Assembly: GCF_001982635.1 (NCBI RefSeq)
Contig: NZ_MKFI01000001.1
Span: 550,774-614,773 of the forward strand
Origin: Bradyrhizobium mercantei
Lineage (GTDB): Bacteria; Pseudomonadota; Alphaproteobacteria; Rhizobiales; Xanthobacteraceae
Reading direction: 5' to 3'
Length of the DNA stretch: 64,000 nucleotides
Under the pieces are notes generated by a model. The model did no database searches, was not told where the DNA came from, and saw nothing but the letters and a program-made list of their open reading frames with translations. Positions 23,458-40,276 of this stretch are shown here, piece after piece (positions within the stretch are counted from its first letter, which is position 1; each line of letters begins with the position of its first letter). The position numbers and the translations under genes are program-made.

Positions 23458-25545
23458 TCACCGGCGACGCGGCGCAGGCGTCACGGCCTCCTCGTCATCG
23501 CCCTCGTCATCTTCGTCTTCGTCTTCGTCCTCATCCTCGTCGTCGTCTTCATCGTCCGCGTCGTCGTCATCCTCGTCGTCCGCGTCGTGATGGAGACCCT
23601 GGTCGTCCCACAGCTTGCGGTAGACGCCATTCTGGGCCAGCAGCGCCTCGTGCGAGCCGCGCTCGATCGCCCGGCCGCCTGAGATCACGATGATCTCGTC
23701 CATTTCGACCACCGAGGTCAGGCGATGCGTCGACCAGATCATGGTGCGGCCCTCGGCGACCTTGAGTAGCGTACGGTTAATCGCCGCCTCGGTGGTCTGG
23801 TCGAGCGCCGAGGTCGCCTCGTCGAGCAGCAGCACCGACGGGTTGCGGATGATGGCGCGCGCGATCGCGATGCGCTGGCGCTGTCCGCCCGACAGGGTAT
23901 CGCCGCGCTCGCCGACCGGCGTGTCGTAGCGCTGCGGCAGGCTCATGATGTAGCGGTGGATCTCGGCCTTCCGGGCGGCGTCCTCGACCTCGGCGTCGGT
24001 TGCCCCCTCCTTGCCGAGCCGGATGTTCTCGCGGATCGACATGTTGAACAGCATGTTCTCCTGGAACACGACCGCCATGTTCGCCCGCAACGATTCGCGC
24101 GTCACCCGGCGGATGTCGACGCCGTCGATCGCGACGCGGCCCTCGTCCGGCACGTAGAGCCGCAGGATCAGGTTGATCAGCGTGCTCTTGCCGGAGCCGC
24201 TCGGACCGACGATCGCGATGCTCTTGCCGGCGTTGAGCTTGAGGCTGAGATTGTCGAGCACCGGCGTCTGCGCTCCCTCATACTGGAAGGTGACGCGGTC
24301 GAAGGAGATGTCATTGGTGATGCGCGGCAGATCCGGCGCACCCGGGCGGTCGGCGCCGCGGGTCGGCTCGTCGAGCAACTCCTGGATGTGCCGCACCGCG
24401 GCCGCCGACTGGATCGACACCGGGATGAAATGCATGAGATGGGCGATGTTGTACGACACCTCCCAGAATGCGCTCTCGAAGGTCACGAAGGTGCCGACCG
24501 TGATCTGGCCCTTGGTGGCGAGATAGGCGCCGATCGCCAGCACCACGAGGTGCAGCAGCAGCACCGCGATGGTGACGGTGCGCTCCACCATGGTCGACAG
24601 GAACATCGCCGAGGCGGCCTTGGCGCGGACGTCGCGGTTGCGCAGCGTGAACCAGCCGAGCGCCCGGCGCTGCAGGTTGAACGCCTTCACCACCGCCTGC
24701 GCGGCGACGTTCTCCTGCACGGTTCCGAGCAGCGCGGCTTCGTTCTGCTTCTGCTCGTAATTGGCCTGCACCGCCTTCGGCGTCAGGATGCGCGGACCGA
24801 TCAGCGTGATCGGAAACACCAGCAGCGCAACCGCCGCGAGCTGCCAGTTCAGGAACAGCATCAGGATGATGCCGGCGATCAGTTCGAAACCGGGCAGCGC
24901 CGCGCTGTTGGCGAAGGTCTTGACCGAGCCCTCGAAGGCCGACAGGTCGATCGAGAAGCGCGACAGGATCTCGCCCCGCTTGGTGCGCGCGAAATAGGCC
25001 GATGGCAGGTTCTGGACGTGCTCGAAGATCCGGGTCCGGACGTCGGCGATGATGCCAGCGCCGAGCCGCGCGTCCCAGCGCTCGTACCAGACCGCGATGA
25101 TCGAGGTGACGATGCCGGCCACCGCGAGCACCCCGAGGATCTTGTAGAGCGCCTGGAAATCCTCCTCGCCGAGCGCGTCGTCGATCAGGAATTTCAGGCT
25201 GAGCGGCATGATGACGTTGAACAACGTCTCGACCAGCACGCCGATGGTGACGAAGGCGAGCGGCTTCCTGTAGTTCGCCAGGATCGGCCTGATGAAGCCG
25301 AAGATCGTCGACAGCGCGCCGGCGGCTTCCTTGGCGGTGAAGACGACGAGGTCCTCGTCATCGTCGTCGTCGAGCTCGAACTCGTCGTCGTCGTCCTCAT
25401 CCTCGTCGTCGTCAGCCGGCGCGGCCGGCTTTGCAGCGGCGGTCGCCGCGGGCGGACCGGCCACGGCTGCGGGCTTCTTCTTCAGCTCGGGATCGTCGGC
25501 CGCCGCTTTGGTCGGATCGTCTGATGCAGGAGGTCTGGACGCCAT
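23458..25545 (-). CDS. ABC-type exporter, fused membrane and ATPase domains, acidic tails
   Basis: 695-residue half-transporter: membrane domain with six helices (about 85-385), then an ATPase domain with Walker A GPSGSGKST (about 444-452), signature LSGGQ (about 549), Walker B VLLLDEAT (about 566-573) and H-loop STHRL. The MsbA/lipid-drug exporter type; the substrate is unknown. Both ends carry very acidic low-complexity tracts: 45-66 and about 654-688 are almost all Asp and Glu, the latter followed by a TPAPRRR end. Start at 25545 rather than an in-frame TTG at 25587. Confidence 0.9.
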   Translation of the reverse strand: MASRPPASDDPTKAAADDPELKKKPAAVAGPPAATAAAKPAAPADDDEDEDDDDEFELDDDDDEDLVVFTAKEAAGALSTIFGFIRPILANYRKPLAFVTIGVLVETLFNVIMPLSLKFLIDDALGEEDFQALYKILGVLAVAGIVTSIIAVWYERWDARLGAGIIADVRTRIFEHVQNLPSAYFARTKRGEILSRFSIDLSAFEGSVKTFANSAALPGFELIAGIILMLFLNWQLAAVALLVFPITLIGPRILTPKAVQANYEQKQNEAALLGTVQENVAAQAVVKAFNLQRRALGWFTLRNRDVRAKAASAMFLSTMVERTVTIAVLLLHLVVLAIGAYLATKGQITVGTFVTFESAFWEVSYNIAHLMHFIPVSIQSAAAVRHIQELLDEPTRGADRPGAPDLPRITNDISFDRVTFQYEGAQTPVLDNLSLKLNAGKSIAIVGPSGSGKSTLINLILRLYVPDEGRVAIDGVDIRRVTRESLRANMAVVFQENMLFNMSIRENIRLGKEGATDAEVEDAARKAEIHRYIMSLPQRYDTPVGERGDTLSGGQRQRIAIARAIIRNPSVLLLDEATSALDQTTEAAINRTLLKVAEGRTMIWSTHRLTSVVEMDEIIVISGGRAIERGSHEALLAQNGVYRKLWDDQGLHHDADDEDDDDADDEDDDEDEDEDEDEDDEGDDEEAVTPAPRRR

Positions 25546-25582
25546 GAAACCAACCGATGCTCCACGGCCGGCATGACCGCAA

Positions 25583-25610
25583 ATCAAAACCGCAGCGGCG
25601 AACGCTGCGG
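25583..25610 (-). terminator. probable terminator after the oxidoreductase-methyltransferase gene
   Basis: Arms CCGCAGCG (25590-25597) and CGCTGCGG (25603-25610) with a five-base loop, followed on the minus strand by TTTTGATTT. It sits between the fusion gene stop (25772) and the exporter start (25545), suggesting the two are separate transcription units. Confidence 0.65.
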
Positions 25611-25771
25611 CGGCGATCCTATGCGATCAGGATGAATTCGGCAAAGCGTTTGGAACGGCCGGCGCGCGCCACACGCTGCCGTCGATTCGCCATCACGGCA
25701 TCGCCGCGTTTGACAGTTGGTTGACGCAAGGCCGATCGCCTTGCGCCAGGTGCCGCTCGTCGTGGCCGCCG

Positions 25772-27832
25772 TTAGTCGTCGAGGTCGGTATCGACCTTGT
25801 CGAAGAAGGAATAGCGCAGGCTGTCGGAGTCGGCGTACCACTGCCCCGGCCCCTTGTTGGCGGCCAACGTCAGCGTCCACAGCGCGTCGGTGCAGTCGCG
25901 GCGGTGCATCGACAGGTCGAAGCCGTTGCCGAAGAACAGTTCCGACCACTCCCACCAGGTGCCGAGTTTCTTCACCCCGCGCAGCAGGTCGTAGCGATCG
26001 ATCACCGCAGGCGCCATGTCCGAGGTCACCGACGCGAACACCACACCGGTCTTGACCACGCGGTTGAGCTCACGCACCCCGCGCACGACCTGTCGCTCGC
26101 CGAGATGGCACAACGAGGTCTCGAACACGAAGTCGAACTCGTTGTCCTTGAACGGCATGTCGGCGATCGAGCCGAGCTTGTTGTACTTCCTGAGCGCCTT
26201 CGGCGTCTTGCCGTGGATGTAGCGGTTGTTCTCGATGCCCCAGGCATCGATACCCCGCTCGCGCAGCGCGCCGACCAATTCGCCGCTGGCGGAGCCGGCG
26301 ATCAGGAGCTTGTAACCCTTCGCCCTGCCCCACACCGTCTTGATCAGGTCGGTCAGATAGGCCGGGTCGGTGAAATCGCGCCAGACTTCGCTGTAGGGAC
26401 CGACGCCGCGATAATTCTCGAAATAGCTGCGGTCGATCTTGTCGGACAGCGTGCCCTCGTCCTGCGCGCGGGTGCGGCGCAGCCGCATCATCTCGGTGAC
26501 GATGATGTCGGTCGCGGCATCGGAGGAATCGAGCAGCCCGTTCAGCGTCGAATCGAACAGATAGTCGCCGACCACCACGAGGCCGGGATGCTCCTTCGGC
26601 TCAGGACGGTGATTGGTCATGACATCGCGCACCGGCAGGCCGCCCGGCAGCGCGTTGACCGACGACAGCCAGCGGTGGGTCTTGCCCTCGAGAAAATGCT
26701 CGCGCGCATCGCCGAGCGCGGCCGGCAGCGACTTCAGCGCGGCGTCGATCAGTTCCTCGTCGCTGAGATTGGCGAAGGCGAGCGCGTCGGAGCCCGCGAT
26801 CAGCCAGTTCAGCACGCCGTGCTTGCCGACGTCGTGGCGCGCGCCCTCATTGTAGACGCAGCAGCCGCCGAACGCCTCCGACATGAACCAGGCACCCGGG
26901 ATCTTCTCGCCCCAGAACGGCTCGTCGAACAGGATCGAGACCCGCAGATAATGCGCGGGGCGATCGAAATAGGCGACGTGCTTGACCATCGACTTGCGCA
27001 ACGTCTCGCCGTCCCAGCGCATGGTTGCAAGCCAGGAGTGCGGCAGGCAGACCAGCACGAGGTCGAAGTCGCGCGTCTCCGGCCCCTTGCCGTTCATCAT
27101 GTTGAGCTGGTAGCGGCCGTCGGCAGTCTTGCCGACCTTGAGAACGCGATGGTTGAGCTGGATGTCGGCGTTGACCTCCGAGCGCAGGCAATCGACCAGC
27201 TGCTCGTTGCCGTTCTGGATCGAATACAGGCCGATATAGCCGTCGACATCCATCACGTAGTTCTTCAGCGCGTTGAGGCCGTTGGTGTTGTGGCTCTCGG
27301 TCGCGATGTCGGAGCGCGCCATCACCTTGAAGAAGCGCTTGGCGGTCGCGTCCTCGACCTCCTCGTCGAGGATCTGCTCGGCGGTCTTGTAGGCCCACGG
27401 GTGCTCGTTGTCGTGGGCGCCGATGCCCTCGTAATATTCGTGCGGCGACACCAGGTCGCTGCAGCGCTTGCGGAACGCCTCGATCGCGGCCGCGGTCTTC
27501 GCGCCGTATTTGCGGCGCATGCCGGGGACGTCGGCCAGCAGCTCGCCGTCGAGCTGCACCTGCTCGGCATCCATCGGGATCGTCTGCAGGCCGAAATGCT
27601 GGATCAGCTCGCGCAGCGGGTCGGGTCCCGTCATCGAGTAATCGTAGATCTCGGCGACGCCGGCTTCATACATCGCCGGCGCGGAGTCGAATTTGCGCGT
27701 GACGATCTTGCCGCCGAGGCGATTGGACGCCTCGAAGATCGTGATGCGACAGAGGTCGCCGAGTTTGCGCTTCAGATACCAGGCGCTCATCAGCCCCCCG
27801 GGGCCGCCGCCTACAATAGCCAAGTCGAGCAT
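25772..27832 (-). CDS. FAD-dependent amine-oxidase-like oxidoreductase fused to a SAM methyltransferase
   Basis: 686 residues with two enzymes in one chain. Residues 1 to about 445 form a flavin amine-oxidase-like domain: IVGGGPGGL (6-14), FEASNRLGGKI, and a late VVVGDYLFDSTLNGLLDSSDAA flavin motif. From about 490 a class I methyltransferase fold follows: motif I LLIAGSASGE (about 508-517), acidic GIEN at the end of strand 2, and FDFVFETSLCHLGE at the motif IV position. Substrate unknown. The ATG at 27832 begins MLDLAIVGGG with GGA upstream; an in-frame upstream start adds ten unrelated residues. It lies after the rpoC terminator and ends before another terminator, so it is probably monocistronic. 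Confidence 0.85.
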   Translation of the reverse strand: MLDLAIVGGGPGGLMSAWYLKRKLGDLCRITIFEASNRLGGKIVTRKFDSAPAMYEAGVAEIYDYSMTGPDPLRELIQHFGLQTIPMDAEQVQLDGELLADVPGMRRKYGAKTAAAIEAFRKRCSDLVSPHEYYEGIGAHDNEHPWAYKTAEQILDEEVEDATAKRFFKVMARSDIATESHNTNGLNALKNYVMDVDGYIGLYSIQNGNEQLVDCLRSEVNADIQLNHRVLKVGKTADGRYQLNMMNGKGPETRDFDLVLVCLPHSWLATMRWDGETLRKSMVKHVAYFDRPAHYLRVSILFDEPFWGEKIPGAWFMSEAFGGCCVYNEGARHDVGKHGVLNWLIAGSDALAFANLSDEELIDAALKSLPAALGDAREHFLEGKTHRWLSSVNALPGGLPVRDVMTNHRPEPKEHPGLVVVGDYLFDSTLNGLLDSSDAATDIIVTEMMRLRRTRAQDEGTLSDKIDRSYFENYRGVGPYSEVWRDFTDPAYLTDLIKTVWGRAKGYKLLIAGSASGELVGALRERGIDAWGIENNRYIHGKTPKALRKYNKLGSIADMPFKDNEFDFVFETSLCHLGERQVVRGVRELNRVVKTGVVFASVTSDMAPAVIDRYDLLRGVKKLGTWWEWSELFFGNGFDLSMHRRDCTDALWTLTLAANKGPGQWYADSDSLRYSFFDKVDTDLDD

Positions 27833-27958
27833 ATGGATTCCGTCGTCTCCGGCGCGAGCCAAACAGCCGGTCTAAGTCACCCTAGCAAAAGCACTTTTTT
27901 GCCTGAAGGGAAGATGAACAAACTGCGTCCCTGCACCGCAGCAGGGAAAGAAAGCAGC

Positions 27959-27982
27959 AAAAAGGCCGGCAAAACGCCGGCC
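27959..27982 (-). terminator. rho-independent terminator after rpoC
   Basis: Arms GGCCGGC (27964-27970) and GCCGGCC (27976-27982) with a five-base loop. On the minus strand it is followed by TTTTTGC (27963 downward). Located about 30 bases past the rpoC stop, it marks the end of the rplJL-rpoBC operon. Confidence 0.85.
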
Positions 27983-28012
27983 TTCTCGCCATACCCGTAG
28001 TCTTGCGGATGC

Positions 28013-32215
<4,203 letters not shown>

Positions 32216-32307
32216 GGTCTTCTCCTCGCGTGCCGATCGTCACCGGCAGCAAATTCGAAACTTTTATTCAGCGCGCGCCCCGCTCAACGTCCGAGTGGGG
32301 CGCGAAG

Positions 32308-32355
32308 GCCCGGCGCCTCTACGCGAAGACGCGCTTCGCGCTTTTGGCGCCGGGC
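32308..32355. repeat. 48-base hairpin in the rpoB-rpoC spacer
   Basis: Perfect outer arms GCCCGGCGCC (32308-32317) and GGCGCCGGGC (32346-32355) enclose a second perfect stem CGCGAAG/CTTCGCG (32322-32328 and 32334-32340). There is no T-run, so RNA processing, attenuation or a dispersed repeat is more likely than termination. Confidence 0.7.
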
Positions 32356-32368
32356 ATCAATCACAGCG

Positions 32369-36487
<4,119 letters not shown>

Positions 36488-36928
36488 CGTGGCCTCTCAT
36501 TTTCGTCGCCTTTGTGGGGCGAACCTTCCGGGACACGACTGCCATCGGCCCCGGGTTGAATTTCGAATCGTCCCGAAGGAACGAAGCGCTAAGTCAGGAA
36601 TTAAATCCCCGGCTTGGGCCCCATCGCCTCCAAAACGCAAAACGACGCGCGGGGCGCATCACTGCACCCGCTCGTCCAAACGCTTCGCTTTACGGACTGA
36701 AAAAGCCCGAAATCTGACTGTCTCCCAACGGCTTCCGCCAGGAGCCCTGCCGCTCCCGCCGCCTACCGTGTTTTTCCGCTGCCAACCCGATATGGGATGG
36801 CAATAAAGGAGATTCGAGGGTTAAGTCCACGGATCCCCACACTTTTTTGTGTCCGGCGCGTCACGCGACAACCTGTCGCATGCCGCTGCATGGCCCGGGA
36901 GCGCCCTGCGGCGCTCCCGGATCGCGCA
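36488..36928. other. rplL-rpoB spacer
   Basis: 440 bases between rplL and rpoB on the minus strand. The part next to rplL holds a strong hairpin without T-run (36895-36920). The rest is the leader of rpoB; I see no small gene, no RNA gene and no convincing internal promoter. Confidence 0.5.
36895..36920 (-). promoter_or_regulatory. hairpin after rplL, probable attenuator before rpoB
   Basis: Perfect 11-bp arms CCGGGAGCGCC (36895-36905) and GGCGCTCCCGG (36910-36920), loop of four, nine bases beyond the rplL stop. It lacks a T-run, so it should not fully stop polymerase. By analogy with enterobacteria, where an attenuator here makes rpoBC less transcribed than rplJL, I infer a partial terminator or processing site. 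Confidence 0.6.
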
Positions 36929-37306
36929 TTACTTGAGGTCGACCTTGGCGCCAGCCTTCTCGAGCTGGGCCTTGATCTTGTCGGCTTCTTCCTTGTTGAC
37001 GCCTTCCTTGACGGGCTTCGGAGCGCCTTCGACGAGGTCCTTGGCTTCCTTCAGGCCCAGGCCGGTGATGGCGCGGACTTCCTTGATGACTTCGATCTTC
37101 TTGTCGCCGGCGGCAGCCAGCACGACGGTGAAGTCGGTCTTCTCTTCAGCCGGAGCAGCGGCAGCGCCGCCGGCAGCCGGGCCAGCAACCGCGACGGCGG
37201 CAGCGGCGGACACGCCCCACTTTTCTTCGAGGAGCTTGGCGAGTTCGGCCGCTTCGAGCACGGTGAGGCTCGAGAGGTCGTCGACGATTTTCTGCAAGTC
37301 AGCCAT
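36929..37306 (-). CDS. rplL: 50S ribosomal protein L7/L12
   Basis: 125-residue bL12, the multicopy stalk protein that recruits translation GTPases. It has an N-terminal dimerisation helix (to about 32), an Ala/Gly-rich hinge (about 35-53), and a C-terminal domain with the factor-binding [24 protein letters not shown] segment. It follows rplJ by 52 bases. Confidence 0.99.
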   Translation of the reverse strand: MADLQKIVDDLSSLTVLEAAELAKLLEEKWGVSAAAAVAVAGPAAGGAAAAPAEEKTDFTVVLAAAGDKKIEVIKEVRAITGLGLKEAKDLVEGAPKPVKEGVNKEEADKIKAQLEKAGAKVDLK

Positions 37307-37358
37307 TGTTCAGTTCCTTAAACGTTTGGTTCGAACCAGGTTTGAGATTAGCGAAGGG

Positions 37359-37877
37359 TCAGGCCGCTTCGCCCTTTGAGGCATGAGCCTGAATGACGCG
37401 TGCGAGCTTGGCCGCGGGCGCGTTGGACAGCTGAGCAAGCTTGGTCGCCGGCGCCACGAGGAGGCCAACGATCTTGCCGCGCAGTTCGTCGAGCGACGGC
37501 AGTGAGGCAAGCGCCTTCACGCCGTCGACATTCAGGACGGTTTTACCCATCGAGCCGCCGAGGATGACGAACTTCTCGTTCGCCTTGGCGAATTCGACGG
37601 CAACCTTTGGCGCCGCAACCGGATCGTTCGAAGTAGCGATCACGGTCGGTCCCTTCAGCAGGGAGCCGATGGCAGCGACGTCAGTGCCTTCAAGAGCAAT
37701 TTTGGCGAGACGGTTCTTCGAGACCTTCACCGACGCACCCGCCTGCTTCATCTGCATGCGCAGCTTCTGCATCTGGGCCACGGTGAGGCCGGAATAATGA
37801 GCAACGATCGCAACCGACGTGGCCTTGAAGACCCCGTTAAGCTGATCGACCGACTCTTTTTTTGCCGCTCGTTCCAC
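37359..37877 (-). CDS. rplJ: 50S ribosomal protein L10
   Basis: 172-residue uL10, base of the L12 stalk. [38 protein letters not shown] is the family signature and the C-terminal helix that carries L12 dimers is present. I use the GTG at 37877 (giving MERAAKK...) with GGAAAGAG upstream. An in-frame start at 37937 would add 20 residues not seen in the family. In many bacteria L10-L12 represses its own leader; the long upstream region here would allow that, but I cannot see a defined L10 site. Confidence 0.96.
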   Translation of the reverse strand: MERAAKKESVDQLNGVFKATSVAIVAHYSGLTVAQMQKLRMQMKQAGASVKVSKNRLAKIALEGTDVAAIGSLLKGPTVIATSNDPVAAPKVAVEFAKANEKFVILGGSMGKTVLNVDGVKALASLPSLDELRGKIVGLLVAPATKLAQLSNAPAAKLARVIQAHASKGEAA

Positions 37878-38491
37878 AGCAAGCTCTTTCCGGTTGGCGG
37901 CCTTTCCGCGAAGGCAGGACCGCCGGGTTGCACCCATCGTCCCGCCCTAAACCTGATCCTTGGAGCGCAAGGCCCCTCGGACATGCCGGGCAAGACGACA
38001 TCTAGAAGCCTGCCCTCCCAGAGCCTTGCGGCCATGGGCTGTCGAGGTTCGAACCAAACCAGCCTTCCACCGCGACCATGCCGCGACGTGAAGTACAAAA
38101 TCCGGTCTTCACCCGTCTATGCAGGCTATGCGATTAAGCCGTTGAAAACACGAAGTTCTCGCGGGCGCCTGCAGTCTTGGACAGGATCGAGGCACTTCAG
38201 CACGCTGAAGGCCCCTGCTCTCATTCCTTTTGGGGCGACGGGTCTCCTTCCTTTCGAGCATCCTTGCGGGCATGCGGAAAGGAATGATCTCCTATCATCT
38301 CAGGTTTTCGGAATGCGAGCACGGACATGCCAGCAAGTGCCAGCACGCCCGGAAGGGGCTATGTAGCCGGTCCTGTCTGACTTGCCAAGAGCAAATTTCA
38401 GACCAGTTCGGCGGCCGACCCCCGCGAAAAATTTCTCTCGCGAGCAGGTCACGCGACGGCCGCGTCGCTCGTCTGGGCGGTGGAGGCACCC
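37878..38491. other. divergent spacer between rplJ and the ECF41 operon
   Basis: 614 bases. The rplJ side is the expected place for an autoregulated L10 leader, but I could not identify a convincing promoter or kink-turn by eye. The right side (38370-38491) must contain the promoter of the three-gene sigma-factor operon, whose ribosome site GGAGG is at 38482-38486. No RNA gene or small coding region is supported. Confidence 0.45.
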
Positions 38492-38869
38492 ATGAAACGA
38501 TGGATTGCAGGAATTCTCGCCCTATTCAACCTCGGCAACGGGGTGGTGATGCTGTCAGCCGGTTCCACCTGGTGGTCGCTGGTTCCCGGCGCTGCCGATA
38601 CCGGGCCGTTCAACCCCCACTTGGTCCAGGACGTCGGCATCGCCTTCATGGCCGCCGGGGTTGGCCTGGCAGCGCGGGCCTGGCGGCCGATCTACTGGCC
38701 CGCGGCGGTCGCGGGCGCCGCGTTTCTGGCCGGCCATGCCCTGCTGCATCTGGCGATGATTGCCGGCGGCCATAACCGCCACGCCGTATCGGACCTGGTC
38801 GCGGTGATCCTGCCCGCGGCACTCGCCCTCTATTCCGCCCTGCCCAGTCAAGGAGAACAACATGCGTAG
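38492..38869 (+). CDS. small integral membrane protein, first gene of the ECF41 operon
   Basis: 125 residues with about four hydrophobic helices (4-22, 43-63, 68-92, 99-117) and conserved-looking polar positions inside them (histidines 82, 86, 94 and 97). The ATG at 38492 follows GGAGG by five bases. Its stop overlaps the next gene's start by eight bases, so the two are translationally coupled. The function is unknown; I do not recognise a named family. Confidence 0.75.
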   Translation: MKRWIAGILALFNLGNGVVMLSAGSTWWSLVPGAADTGPFNPHLVQDVGIAFMAAGVGLAARAWRPIYWPAAVAGAAFLAGHALLHLAMIAGGHNRHAVSDLVAVILPAALALYSALPSQGEQHA

Positions 38870-39407
38870 TTTCATCGCGCGCCGGATGCTGCGCGCCTAC
38901 TCCAAGCGCTACGGCTACGACACCAGCTATCTCGAGATGATGTTGAAGCATTCACCCACGACCTTCTTCAAGTTCGCCGGCGCGATGAAGGCCGCCGCCT
39001 GTCGCGAGGTCGCACCGATAGAAGCCTTCTACGCCGCCAAGCTGACCGGCGCGCTGGCCGAAGACTGCGGGCCCTGCGCGCAACTGGTCGCCGACATGGC
39101 GGTCGAGGCTGGAATGGCGGAAGTGCAGGTCACGGCGGTGCTCCGGCGCGATGTTGCCGCGATGACGGCGGAAACTGCGCTCGGCTTCCGCTTCGCGCAG
39201 GCGATCGTCCAGCGCTCGGCCGACGATGACACCTGCCGCGACGCCGTTCGCGCGCGCTGGGGCGAAAAAGGCGTGATCGACCTCGCAATGGCCCTACAAA
39301 TCGGCCGCATCTTCCCCATGATCAAGCTGGCGCTGGGGTTTGCCAAGGAGTGTCGCCGCGTGACCGTCGCCGGCCATCAGATCGATGTCATCAAGCAGGC
39401 CGCCTGA
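38862..39407 (+). CDS. carboxymuconolactone decarboxylase/AhpD-like protein
   Basis: 181 residues. The central ALAEDCGPCAQLVADMAVEAG (about 64-84, with cysteines 69 and 72 forming a CxxC pair) is the AhpD/CMD-type redox motif, which supports peroxidase-like or thiol redox chemistry. It overlaps the membrane-protein gene by eight bases and the sigma-factor gene by 23, a tight operon. CMD-type proteins are known frequent neighbours and targets of ECF41 sigma factors, which fits the next gene. Confidence 0.8.
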   Translation: MRSFIARRMLRAYSKRYGYDTSYLEMMLKHSPTTFFKFAGAMKAAACREVAPIEAFYAAKLTGALAEDCGPCAQLVADMAVEAGMAEVQVTAVLRRDVAAMTAETALGFRFAQAIVQRSADDDTCRDAVRARWGEKGVIDLAMALQIGRIFPMIKLALGFAKECRRVTVAGHQIDVIKQAA

Positions 39408-40269
39408 GCGCGACCCGCTGGCGCCGTATCGGGCGCGGCTGACCGGGCTCGCCTACCGCATGCTGGGCAGCCGCGGCGATGCCGACGATGTCGTGCAGGA
39501 CGCCTATCTGCGCTTTGCCGCGGCTGATGACATTCGCAATCCCGAGGCGTTCCTCGTCACGGTGGTGACCCGGCTCTGTCTGGATCGGCTGAAGAGCGCC
39601 CGCGCCCAGCGCGAGCTCTATGTCGGCGCCTGGCTGCCCGAGCCGGTGTTCGACGAGAGCCTGTCGGCGGAGGCTGCGACCGAGCTCGCCGACGACCTCT
39701 CCTTCGCGCTGATGCTGGCGCTCGACGCCCTGACACCGCTCGAGCGGGCCGCGTTCCTGCTGCACGACGTGTTCGACCGGCCGTTCGCGGAAGTCGCGCG
39801 CACGCTCGAGCGCAGCGAAGCGGCCTGCCGGCAGCTTGCCGCCCGCGCCCGCAAATCCGTGCGCGACAGCCGCCCTGCTCCGATCGAGCCGCCCGAAGGC
39901 CATGCAAGGCTGCTGGCGGAATTCTGCAAGGCCGCGGCCAGCGGCGACGTCTCCGCGCTGACCGAGCTGCTGCGTGAGGACGCAATCGCGATCACCGATG
40001 GCGGCGGTCGCAAGCTCGCGGCACTGAACCCGATCAAGGGGGCCGAGAAGATCGTCCGCTTCATCATCGGCATCGCCGGCAAGAACGCCGGCAGCGCGGT
40101 TCGGGTCGAACCGATGATGGTCAATGGCAGCGCCGGCGCGCTGATCTTCCTCGACGGCGAGGTCGACCACACGCTGAGCATGGCGATCGACGGCGAGACC
40201 AACCGGATCGCGGCGATCTATGTCGTCCGCAACCCGGACAAGCTGCGCCACGCGCCTCGCCGGAACTGA
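39385..40269 (+). CDS. ECF41-family RNA polymerase sigma factor (SigJ-like) with SnoaL-like C-domain
   Basis: 294 residues. Region sigma-2 (about 12-75, with DADDVVQDAYLRF) and sigma-4 (about 110-165) are followed by a fused C-terminal domain of about 110 residues. The three ECF41 signatures are visible: WLPEP (83-87) in the linker, DGGGR (205-209, usually DGGGK) and NPDKL (283-287). In this family the C-terminal extension, not a separate anti-sigma, controls activity. The start is inside the upstream gene with a poor ribosome site, consistent with coupling. Convergent with a dehydrogenase gene seven bases away. Confidence 0.92.
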   Translation: MSSSRPPERDPLAPYRARLTGLAYRMLGSRGDADDVVQDAYLRFAAADDIRNPEAFLVTVVTRLCLDRLKSARAQRELYVGAWLPEPVFDESLSAEAATELADDLSFALMLALDALTPLERAAFLLHDVFDRPFAEVARTLERSEAACRQLAARARKSVRDSRPAPIEPPEGHARLLAEFCKAAASGDVSALTELLREDAIAITDGGGRKLAALNPIKGAEKIVRFIIGIAGKNAGSAVRVEPMMVNGSAGALIFLDGEVDHTLSMAIDGETNRIAAIYVVRNPDKLRHAPRRN

Positions 40270-40276
40270 ACGCTTG

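Noticed and set aside
23500..25430. Repeats of TCGTCC/TCATCG at both ends of the exporter gene, considered as a tandem-repeat or CRISPR-like array
   Set aside because: They are simply codons for Asp/Glu runs inside the reading frame; there are no regular spacers.
25721..28000. Plus-strand frame antisense to the oxidoreductase-methyltransferase fusion
   Set aside because: The minus-strand protein has clear flavin and SAM motifs in order; the antisense one has none and lacks a ribosome binding site.
38040..38075. T-arm-like GGTTCGAACC that could mark a tRNA
   Set aside because: The flanking bases do not form a T stem, and no acceptor stem or anticodon arm can be drawn on either strand.
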